A program made the position numbers and the translations under genes. Positions 6,771-12,999 of a stretch of DNA of 18,639 nt are shown in pieces. Within the stretch, counting starts at the first letter, position 1, and every line of letters starts with the position of its first letter. The notes below the pieces were generated by a model, which made no database searches, had not been told where the DNA came from, and was given only the letters and a program-made list of their open reading frames with translations. Source of the DNA: Halalkaliarchaeum sp036625675. Lineage in GTDB: Archaea; Halobacteriota; Halobacteria; Halobacteriales; Haloferacaceae. The DNA is taken from the NCBI GenBank assembly GCA_036625675.1, contig JAZKTH010000030.1, positions 1 to 18,639 on the forward strand, written 5' to 3'.

Positions 6771-8504
6771 ATGGATGGTTTCCGATTCCATCTGCCTCTC
6801 GTTCTCATCGTCTTAGCGACCGCCGTCGGGGTGCTCACGACGCTTTACGCCGCGTACTATCTCAGGAAGTACGAGCGGACCAAACAGGTACTGACGTTCA
6901 CGCTCCTGGCCACGACGATCACCGTCTGGTTGTTTTTCGCGCTGTTGCAGTTGACGGCGACCACCTACGCTCGCTCCTACTGGGCGTACAAAATGCTCCA
7001 CTTCGGGTCGTTCACCACTGCACCCGCAGTGCTTCTGTACGGGCTCTCGATGGGGGAGGCACGCCGGTGGGTGAACTGGAAGACAGTCTCCGTCGTCGTG
7101 GCCTCGTTATCGCCGGTGTTCGTGCTGTTGTTCACCGATCCCGTCCCCGTCCTGTTCGACGATCCCCGTCTCGTCCCGTTTGGAGCGTTCTCAGTCATCG
7201 AACACGGAAACAGTCCCGTCTACGTCGCGTACCTGTCAGCGTTCTACGTGATCGCGACAGTCGGCCTGTCCTACATCGTCTACCAGACGTGGTCCGACGC
7301 GAGTCTCAGCCGGAGCCAGACGGCGATTCTCGTCCCCGCCATCTTCACCCCGATGCTGTTGTCCGTCGCACATACGTTCTCGCTCCTCCCGTTCGAGACG
7401 CCGGGGACGATTTTGACGCCCACCTCGTTTGCCGTGGGTATGGCAGGAGTCGGCTACGCCGCGTTCCGTTACGAGACCTTCGACACGAAGGCGCTGGCCC
7501 GCTCCCGGACGGTCGAGAACATGAGCGAGGGGTATTTGCTCGTCGATACTGGCGGGGAAATCATCGACGTCAATCGGAGCGCTCGATCGTTGCTCGGCGT
7601 CGAGACGTCACTGACCGGAACGCGGGTCGCGGATCTGTTCCCCCCGAAAATCGAGGAGATACTGAGAGAGGCGGAGACCGCGTCGCCGTTCGAGACGCAC
7701 GTCGAGACGGACGCCGGAACGCGGACCCTCGAGATCGCTCCCTCGAATTTTACCACCAAAACCGGGCAGACACTGGGTACGCTGCTCGTAATACGGGACA
7801 TCACGGCACGGAAAACGGCCCAGCGGCGGTTAGAAGAGCAACGCAACAACCTCGACATCCTGAACCAGGTGCTGCGGCACGATATCCGGAACGATCTGCA
7901 GCTGGTGACTGCGTACGGAAACCTCCTGACCGACCACGTCGACGAGGGAGGGGACGAGCACCTCGACACGTTGCAGGAGAGCGCCAATCACGCGGTCGAG
8001 TTGACGGAGACGGCACGGCACATGGCCGACGTGATGCTCTCGCGGGAGGAGACGCAGCGCCAGGCCCGGATCGACCTCCACGACACGCTCGAGCGCGAAC
8101 TCGAGAAGATCGAATCCGAGTATCCGGACGCCCACGTGACGGTCGAGGGATCGCTGCCAGCAGTGCAGATTCGGGCAAATCGGATGATCGACTCGGTGTT
8201 TCGGAACCTCCTGTCGAACGCCGTCCGGCACAACGACAAAGAGACCCCGGAGATCTCGGTGTCGACGACGACGGGCGACGGGAGCGTCGTCGTCCGCGTC
8301 GCGGACAACGGCCCCGGGGTACCCAACGATCAGAAGGAAGAGATCTTCGGGAAGGGTGAGAAAGGACTCGACAGTTCCGGGACGGGACTGGGACTGTACC
8401 TCGTCAGCCACCTCGTGACCAACTACGGCGGGGAGGTCTGGGTCGAGGACAACGATCCGGAGGGCGCGGTCTTTGCCGTCGAATTGCCGCTGGTCGACGA
8501 CTGA
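6771..8504 (+). CDS. Membrane-bound PAS sensor histidine kinase
   Basis: From ATG 6771 the protein has 577 residues. Residues 1-225 form about seven hydrophobic helices, typical of the haloarchaeal 7TM histidine-kinase N-terminal domain (HLPLVLIVLATAVGVL onward). A PAS domain follows at about 251-355 (MSEGYLLVDTGGEIIDVNRSA, with a C-terminal IRDITARK cap). The dimerisation helix holds the phospho-acceptor His370 in LRHDIRNDL. The ATPase has an N-box (Asn483, NLLSNAVRHN), a G1 box VADNGPGVP and a G2 box GTGLGLYLV near 537. All catalytic boxes look intact, so it should autophosphorylate in response to a membrane or PAS signal. No receiver-domain gene is adjacent, so it is an orphan kinase. Starts at 6693 (GTG) and 6744 (ATG) are less likely given the TATA-like box at 6738. 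Confidence 0.92.
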   Translation: MDGFRFHLPLVLIVLATAVGVLTTLYAAYYLRKYERTKQVLTFTLLATTITVWLFFALLQLTATTYARSYWAYKMLHFGSFTTAPAVLLYGLSMGEARRWVNWKTVSVVVASLSPVFVLLFTDPVPVLFDDPRLVPFGAFSVIEHGNSPVYVAYLSAFYVIATVGLSYIVYQTWSDASLSRSQTAILVPAIFTPMLLSVAHTFSLLPFETPGTILTPTSFAVGMAGVGYAAFRYETFDTKALARSRTVENMSEGYLLVDTGGEIIDVNRSARSLLGVETSLTGTRVADLFPPKIEEILREAETASPFETHVETDAGTRTLEIAPSNFTTKTGQTLGTLLVIRDITARKTAQRRLEEQRNNLDILNQVLRHDIRNDLQLVTAYGNLLTDHVDEGGDEHLDTLQESANHAVELTETARHMADVMLSREETQRQARIDLHDTLERELEKIESEYPDAHVTVEGSLPAVQIRANRMIDSVFRNLLSNAVRHNDKETPEISVSTTTGDGSVVVRVADNGPGVPNDQKEEIFGKGEKGLDSSGTGLGLYLVSHLVTNYGGEVWVEDNDPEGAVFAVELPLVDD

Positions 8505-8564
8505 CTCGCCGGCCCGTTCCTGCGTGCGCGATCAGTCCTGGCTGCGCCAGAGATACAGGCTGGC

Positions 8565-8720
8565 TTGACTTCCTCCCCGCCGTGAACGGCGAGGATTCCT
8601 CCGTGGGCAATCCAACCAGTTGATTACCCCGGCTGTGAACTTGCGGGTTTGCTGACGCTGGTTTGGTCGAGCGACCACGAGTGTTCCCCAAAATCGGCAG
8701 GTGTCCACTCGTGGTCGTTC
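8565..8720 (-). ncRNA. Probable omega RNA (reRNA / sotRNA) overlapping the 3' end of tnpB
   Basis: TnpB proteins use a guide RNA made from the 3' end of their own gene and the transposon right end. Haloarchaeal IS1341-type genes are known to yield such sense-overlapping transcripts. Here the tnpB 3' end plus the right-end hairpin at 8578-8591 fits that arrangement. The guide part would then be the host sequence just left of about 8565. The boundaries are estimates and no promoter was identified. Confidence 0.45.
8578..8591 (-). repeat. Right-end hairpin of the tnpB element
   Basis: CGCCG-TGAA-CGGCG on the plus strand (CGCCG-TTCA-CGGCG on the element strand) is a perfect 5-bp stem with a four-base loop. 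It lies 33 bp beyond the tnpB stop. In this group the right-end hairpin is also part of the omega RNA. Confidence 0.7.
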
Positions 8721-10021
8721 CACTCCCAGTATGCCCCGTCGATGGGTGCATCCCTGTCGCGTTCAGCAGACAGGGCAGCGGGCCGAGCCATCGGCCCCAC
8801 TTCAAACTGCAATACATTCCACGCCCCTGCAACATCGCTATGAGCGTCTAACTCGCACTCGTGACAGCGGAATGCGTCACTGTCACGGTGAACGTTCTCA
8901 GACCCACACTCAGGACACTTACTACTCGAATCCGCTTCACTCACTTGCTCGACGGTGATTCCGACATCGCCAAGCGTGAGTGCAAGACGGTCTGTGAGTT
9001 GTCCGTGACTCCAGAACGCATGGGTCTTCTCATTCACTTTAGCCGACCAGTGCGTGGACAACACGTCAGTTAAGTCGCCCACGTACACTCTTTTGATGTC
9101 CCGTTCAAGCAGCCATTCGGCGGCGTGCTTGACGGCAGCGTCTCGACTGTGGTCGCGCTTCCGAGTTCGCTCGTCGTACAGGCGTCGAATCCGCCGACTC
9201 GAATACCTGTCCTCGGGGAGTTCCGCTTGCAGTTCAGCGATACGGTCAGAGTAGTGTTGGAACTGTCTGAACTCCGGGCGAGCGTGGTAGACGGCGGTGT
9301 CTCCAGTGCTGGTGACGATGGCGAGGGTGGTGTTCGCACCCACGTCGATGGCAGCAGCGTGCGTCGTGTTCTCGGAGTCGAGTGTATGAGTGAATGCGTC
9401 CAGTCGCTGTGCTTCAAGGTCGTCTGGTTGTATGCGAACTGGATGCTTGACACGAAGCGTGTCTGCCGTTTCGTCGTAGACGAGTTCTAACCTGCTGCCG
9501 TCGCCGTTCCACTGCGGGTTGCCGTGGACTTCGAGTGTGGCGCGCTCTTGATGCTCAAAATCGTACTTCTCTTCGAGGGCGTCTCCGACGCCGAATTCGA
9601 GCGTACTCTTGTCCTCGTTCCAGTCGAACTCGTACAGGTCGTTGCGAACGAGTCCGTGGAGTTCGTACCCATTGTCGCGGTTGCCCCAGTACCCGGGCGG
9701 GCTGGGTTTCTCTGTGACTGACGGGTCGTCTGAGTGATACGTGTCGAGGAGTTGGAAGAACGCTCGCCATGCTTCGCTGTTCTTGCGAGCCACCTGTTGG
9801 CACGCTGCTTTGCCGAGTACTGGTGCGTACCCGTCGTACAAATCGGTGTATTCGGCGTCCCAGACGTCTTCTGAGTCAGTAAAGTATGCTTGTCGGCGTC
9901 GGTAGGTGAGTTGGTTCCACAAGGGAGCGTGGGCGGCCAACCACTCGAACAAGCACTCTCGGTACCGCTCGCTAGTGGGTTGAGCGGTGTACTCGTTCGT
10001 GCGTTGTGGTCGGTCGCTCAC
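8624..10021 (-). CDS. tnpB: RNA-guided endonuclease TnpB (IS1341-type transposon protein)
   Basis: TnpB is an RNA-guided DNA nuclease that promotes retention of its transposon. The N-terminal part (YTAQPTSERYRECLFEWLAA, then NQLTYRRRQAYF) is the helical/WED region of this haloarchaeal subgroup. The RuvC parts follow: RuvC-I Asp in AAIDVGANTTLAIV, the RuvC-II strand as VYVGDLTDVL, a zinc ribbon CPECGSENV...CHEC, and RuvC-III Asp in HSDVAGAWNVL. The usual RuvC-II Glu (often in an EDL motif) is replaced by Gly; a nearby NEKTH Glu might substitute. I choose the GTG at 10021 (VSDRPQRTNEY): the conserved part begins there and a TTTAGTA box lies about 25-33 nt upstream. The frame is open back to an ATG at 10093. 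The protein is full length at 465 residues. Confidence 0.88.
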   Translation of the reverse strand: MSDRPQRTNEYTAQPTSERYRECLFEWLAAHAPLWNQLTYRRRQAYFTDSEDVWDAEYTDLYDGYAPVLGKAACQQVARKNSEAWRAFFQLLDTYHSDDPSVTEKPSPPGYWGNRDNGYELHGLVRNDLYEFDWNEDKSTLEFGVGDALEEKYDFEHQERATLEVHGNPQWNGDGSRLELVYDETADTLRVKHPVRIQPDDLEAQRLDAFTHTLDSENTTHAAAIDVGANTTLAIVTSTGDTAVYHARPEFRQFQHYSDRIAELQAELPEDRYSSRRIRRLYDERTRKRDHSRDAAVKHAAEWLLERDIKRVYVGDLTDVLSTHWSAKVNEKTHAFWSHGQLTDRLALTLGDVGITVEQVSEADSSSKCPECGSENVHRDSDAFRCHECELDAHSDVAGAWNVLQFEVGPMARPAALSAERDRDAPIDGAYWEWNDHEWTPADFGEHSWSLDQTSVSKPASSQPG

Positions 10022-10109
10022 TACAATAGTATTATACTTAGATGATACTAAACGTTTGGATTGCAGGCCGGCTATACTATGGTGAATGTTCAAGAACTGT
10101 CGGATTCAT

Positions 10110-10129
10110 CCCCGCCCTAAACGGCGGGG
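10110..10129 (-). repeat. Left-end hairpin of the tnpB element
   Basis: CCCCGCC-CTAAAC-GGCGGGG is a perfect 7-bp stem with a six-base loop. It matches the right-end hairpin in sequence and orientation and so marks the left end of the element. Confidence 0.7.
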
Positions 10130-10297
10130 CTTTCTCCTCGTACTTCCGTAACCTCGTACACCGACGCGACGGTTAGATCAAGCCCTGTCCCTCGGCCTGG
10201 GTTGGCTCGTGGACGATTCCCTCGAGCGATCTCTGGAACCCCACCATGCTATACAGTATCGCACCCGACCAAATCAAGGTGAGAGGTCCACGCTTCC

Positions 10298-10313
10298 CCA
10301 GCCGAAAGGCTGG
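10298..10313. repeat. GAAA-loop hairpin in the gap after the tnpB element
   Basis: CCAGCC-GAAA-GGCTGG is a perfect 6-bp stem closed by a GNRA-type tetraloop. It is flanked by pyrimidine- and purine-rich arms (cttcc and aggag). It lies in the 10140-10375 gap, where I see no credible gene. It could terminate transcription, be a structured RNA, or be the end of another IS200/IS605-type element whose body is gone. Confidence 0.4.
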
Positions 10314-10375
10314 AGGAGAAATGCCGACGTACGACGGCTCGGTCTTCCACAAGGAAAACCGGATCGTGTCCCCGA

Positions 10376-12085
10376 TCAGAGATACTCCAGCAGTCCGCTG
10401 GTCTCCATCGTGAACTCCCGGGCGCGCGACACGGTTTCTTCCCACCTCACGCGCGCCGTAATTTCTCCGTCAGGCATGCCGATCGGATGTCGGTGAACGC
10501 CGGCGGCGACGACCAGGTCGTCGTCCGCGACTCTGGCGACATGGATTCCGACGAGCCAGGGACCGTCCCGCCCGCTCACGACGCCCTCGTAGCTCTCGAG
10601 GGGCGTCTCGTTTCCCAGCAGGTTCACCGTGCGTTCCTCGAGGTCTGTGCGTATCTCTCGAGGTCCGACGAGCCACTCGATCGAGTCGGCGTCCGAGAGT
10701 CCGGCCCGCCTGAGGACGCGCCGTGCAGTTTCCTGTCGGAGTAGTTCCGCCGTTCCCAGGGAACGCAGCGGATTGACCGACTGGCCAAGAACCGACGCGT
10801 CCGGTGTCGAGAGGGTGGCCAGGCTGAAGGTCGCTCCGGCCAGCGGGGCCGGACCACCGACGTCGAAGAAGGTCTCAGCGCCGCCGACGCTTGCTCCGCT
10901 CACTCCCAACGGTCCCCCGTCCGACGGCGGGATTTCGTTCCCCGCCACCGCAAACACCGTCTTCTCGAGCGGGATTTCCTCGCCGTTCTCGGCCGGGGTG
11001 ACGTTCGCTTCCGGCCCCTCCGCATCTCCGTCGGCCGCCCCGAACACGTCCTCGAAGGGAACCCCGCCGGTGACGACGAGTACCCTCGAGTTCTCTGGAT
11101 CGCTCCGCATGCCCGGGAGCGACTGTCCGGTTCCGTCGCCGCCGTTGCGGGCCGAACCGGTCGATCCCCACCCCGGACGGGGGAAGAAATCCGCGACCGG
11201 GACCCAGTACAGTCCCGCCCCGGTTGCGGGAACGCTGGGCGACGCTGGGGGATCCACAACGTCAGCGCCCGAAGCCAGCCAGAGTGCGGTTGCCGACCCG
11301 TCATCGGTCCCGCGGATCCCCTCCGGAACGATCACGCTGACGCGATCACCGCCGACGGTCAGTCCGGTGCCGAACGTCTCGAGGGTCACCTGCTCGATGC
11401 CAGCCTCGGCTGCGGTGGCAAGTACGGCCCCATTGCTTATCCGGCCGTCGTTGGCCGTCTCGACGAACCGTAACAGCCCGGTCCGCAGCGGGTTCAATCC
11501 ACCCCCGGACTGGCTCTTCGGTTCCGTCACCGGCTCGACGACCCGCTCTACCGACCGGAAGGCAACGGTCAGCGTTTCCGTCGCGACGTCGCTTTTCCCT
11601 TCACCAGTCGCGTCGAGCGCCGGCGGATCGTACGCGGTGGGCCACGCCGCCGTGAAGGTCCAGCGGAGCCGGGACTGGCTGGCCTCGTCCAGTATCGTCA
11701 CTGTGAGCTCTTTGGAGCCGTCCTCGATCCGGCCCGCTTCGACGGCCCGGCGCCAGTCGACGAGCTGGGTGTCACCGGGAGCGACGCCGCGTTCCATCAC
11801 CAGATCGTCGTACGTGGTCTCTCCCCATCGTTGGGTCCCCTCCCCGTTCCCCGCGCGTTCGCTGGAACTGGTGTATCTCGCGGGCAGGTCGACGATCCGA
11901 AATCCGGGGACCTCGACGCCGTCGATTTCGACACGGAGCTGTCCCGTTCGCAGGGAACTGTCCCGATCGGAGTCCGTCACGGCGGTCGTTGCGCTCCCGG
12001 CGCCGGCAGCGTCGGAACTCAGTCCAACGAATCCCGCCCCTCCCGTGGCTGTCATTACGGTTCGATCGCCGTTTGTTCGTGTCAT
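10376..12085 (-). CDS. Phage-tail-tube-like (T4 gp19 family) domain fused to a DUF6517-like C-terminus
   Basis: The 569-residue protein begins with a low-complexity Gly/Ala/Thr region. Residues about 45-180 are a tail-tube-like domain (LRTGQLRVEIDGVEVPGF, then MERGVAPGDTQLVDWRRAVE, then TVTILDEASQSRLRWTF ending AWPTAYDPPALDAT). This matches the TIGR02241/T4_gp19 layout and closely resembles the upstream tube gene. A Gly/Pro-rich middle of about 230 residues has no family that I recognise. The last 130 residues (FSLATLSTPDASVLGQSVNP, then ERTVNLLGNETPLESYEG, then IHVARVADDDLVVAAGVH) resemble the C-terminal half of DUF6517 lipoproteins. I start at ATG 12085 because the frame further upstream opens only with TTG at 12133. 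No clear Sec or Tat signal is present. It is the last gene of a three-gene operon, 63 bp after the first tube gene. Confidence 0.7.
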   Translation of the reverse strand: MTRTNGDRTVMTATGGAGFVGLSSDAAGAGSATTAVTDSDRDSSLRTGQLRVEIDGVEVPGFRIVDLPARYTSSSERAGNGEGTQRWGETTYDDLVMERGVAPGDTQLVDWRRAVEAGRIEDGSKELTVTILDEASQSRLRWTFTAAWPTAYDPPALDATGEGKSDVATETLTVAFRSVERVVEPVTEPKSQSGGGLNPLRTGLLRFVETANDGRISNGAVLATAAEAGIEQVTLETFGTGLTVGGDRVSVIVPEGIRGTDDGSATALWLASGADVVDPPASPSVPATGAGLYWVPVADFFPRPGWGSTGSARNGGDGTGQSLPGMRSDPENSRVLVVTGGVPFEDVFGAADGDAEGPEANVTPAENGEEIPLEKTVFAVAGNEIPPSDGGPLGVSGASVGGAETFFDVGGPAPLAGATFSLATLSTPDASVLGQSVNPLRSLGTAELLRQETARRVLRRAGLSDADSIEWLVGPREIRTDLEERTVNLLGNETPLESYEGVVSGRDGPWLVGIHVARVADDDLVVAAGVHRHPIGMPDGEITARVRWEETVSRAREFTMETSGLLEYL

Positions 12086-12148
12086 ACGGTTGGGTCCATC
12101 CTCGTTTCGATGTCGGACGCTACGCGGCAACAAACCCTCGACAGTGTG

Positions 12149-12604
12149 TCATCCAGATTGAACTTCTTCCCGAATCATGCTGTCAAACGCGACCGTGATT
12201 GACTCCGTAGCGACCTCATCGTCGGCAGTTGCGTCGAGTTCGGGCGGGTGGTATTCCTTGGGCCACGCCGCGTCGAAGCTCCAGCGTATCTGTGACTCGC
12301 CCTCCTCGTCCATCAGGGTCACGGAGATCTCTTTCCGTCCGTCGTCCACTTTCCCTTCCTCAACCGCCGTCCGCCAGTCGAAAAGTTCCGTCCCTCCCGG
12401 CGCAACCCCCCGTTCCATCTTCAGGTCGTCGAATTCGGGCTGTCCCCAGAGCTGCTTACGGGCATCGGATTCACCCTCCTCCCGATACTCGTCAAGCTCG
12501 GTGTATCGCCTTGGCAGCTCGACGGTCCGAAATCCGGCGACTTCGACGTCGTCGATTTCGACTTTGAAGCGTCCTGTCCTCATCGGCCCGTGTCTGTCCG
12601 GCAT
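12149..12604 (-). CDS. Phage-tail-tube-like protein (T4 gp19 / TIGR02241 family)
   Basis: The 151-residue protein is essentially one tube domain. It reads RTGRFKVEIDDVEVAGFRTVEL, ELDEYREEGESDARKQLWGQ, LKMERGVAPGGTELFDWRTA, RKEISVTLMDEEGESQIRW, then AWPKEYHPPELDA and a closing strand. The EYREG, RGV...DW, LxDExG and AWP landmarks are those of the tube/inner-tube proteins of contractile tails and extracellular contractile injection systems, which stack as hexameric rings. Length is normal for the family. It starts 1 nt after the lipoprotein stop and is followed by a second tube-like gene, so it sits in an operon. No sheath, baseplate, spike or AAA+ gene is in the window, so assembly into a full machine is not supported here. 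The product itself has no signal peptide. ATG 12583 is an alternative start. Confidence 0.82.
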   Translation of the reverse strand: MPDRHGPMRTGRFKVEIDDVEVAGFRTVELPRRYTELDEYREEGESDARKQLWGQPEFDDLKMERGVAPGGTELFDWRTAVEEGKVDDGRKEISVTLMDEEGESQIRWSFDAAWPKEYHPPELDATADDEVATESITVAFDSMIREEVQSG

Positions 12605-12605
12605 A

Positions 12606-12884
12606 CTATGTTCCTCCGAGTCCGGCGGCGCGGCTGTACACCCCGGCGTGACTCGTGAGTTCGAGGCGGATGTTTGCCGGCCCGTTCATATCGGCCGTGA
12701 CCGATTCCAGCGTCGTCTCCTCGAGAGACAGGTCGTTCCGGTCCTCCTCGAGGAGGCCGACCGGAGCTGCTTCGAACCGATACCGAGTCAGGGACGAACA
12801 GCCCGCGGTACTCGCCATCAGCGCGGTTGCCGCGACGAACCGCCTCCGGGACACGGGTAGTCGATGCGAACCCTCTTCAGTCAT
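12606..12884 (-). CDS. Short Tat lipoprotein, resembling the N-terminal half of DUF6517
   Basis: The 92-residue product has a Tat signal (VSRRRFVAATALMAS) ending in a lipobox TAGC, so it should be exported folded and lipid-anchored to the outer face of the membrane. The mature part is only about 65 residues (YRFEAAPVGLLEEDRNDLSL, then IRLELTSHAGVYSRAAGLGG). It resembles the N-terminal half of DUF6517 lipoproteins, which normally continue for another 120 or so residues. The missing half appears at the end of the long tube-fusion protein downstream. It is the first gene of the operon and stops 1 nt before the tube ATG. A TATA-like GTTTAAGT is 24-31 nt upstream. It could be a true small lipoprotein or one half of a split gene. 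Confidence 0.75.
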   Translation of the reverse strand: MTEEGSHRLPVSRRRFVAATALMASTAGCSSLTRYRFEAAPVGLLEEDRNDLSLEETTLESVTADMNGPANIRLELTSHAGVYSRAAGLGGT

Positions 12885-12907
12885 AACAGATCCTCTTTAC
12901 AGAGGGA

Positions 12908-12915
12908 CTTAAACT
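12908..12915 (-). promoter_or_regulatory. Putative TATA box of the tube-protein operon
   Basis: GTTTAAGT on the minus strand lies 24-31 nt upstream of the lipoprotein ATG, as in leaderless haloarchaeal promoters. It is the only clear promoter-like site in front of the three genes. Confidence 0.55.
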
Positions 12916-12999
12916 TTGTCGCCACCCAGTTAGGCTCCGACTAAGGTGGGAGAGCCGAACCCGAAGCCGACCGGCGCTCAGGCGGGCGTTTCAGAGACC

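Larger units (their letters stand above)
8565..10135 (-). mobile_element. IS200/IS605-group element (IS1341 type), tnpB only
   Basis: The element is bounded by related hairpins in direct orientation, not by terminal inverted repeats, as in IS200/IS605 transposons. On the minus strand the left end carries GCCGTTTAGGGCGGGG and the right end carries GCCGTTCACGGCGGGG, each followed by a similar GA-rich tail. Between them lies a single tnpB gene. No Y1 transposase (tnpA) is present, so movement would need TnpA in trans. The exact ends are uncertain by some 10-15 bp. It sits between the histidine kinase gene and the tube-protein operon and does not visibly interrupt either. Confidence 0.72.

Noticed and set aside
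7067..8359. 430-codon frame within the histidine kinase gene
   Set aside because: It is Arg/Pro-rich, while the overlapping frame has all histidine kinase motifs.
10173..10445. 90-codon minus-strand frame after the tube operon
   Set aside because: It overlaps the end of the tube-fusion gene, crosses the GAAA hairpin, and shows no domain or promoter.
10629..12161. 510-codon open frame antisense to the tube-fusion gene
   Set aside because: It is Ser/Pro/Thr-rich without motifs. The opposite strand has the clear tube domain and acidic composition.
12606..12884. Prophage interpretation of the tube operon
   Set aside because: No integrase, terminase, capsid, portal or sheath gene is nearby and core genes flank the operon, so a prophage is not supported by this window.
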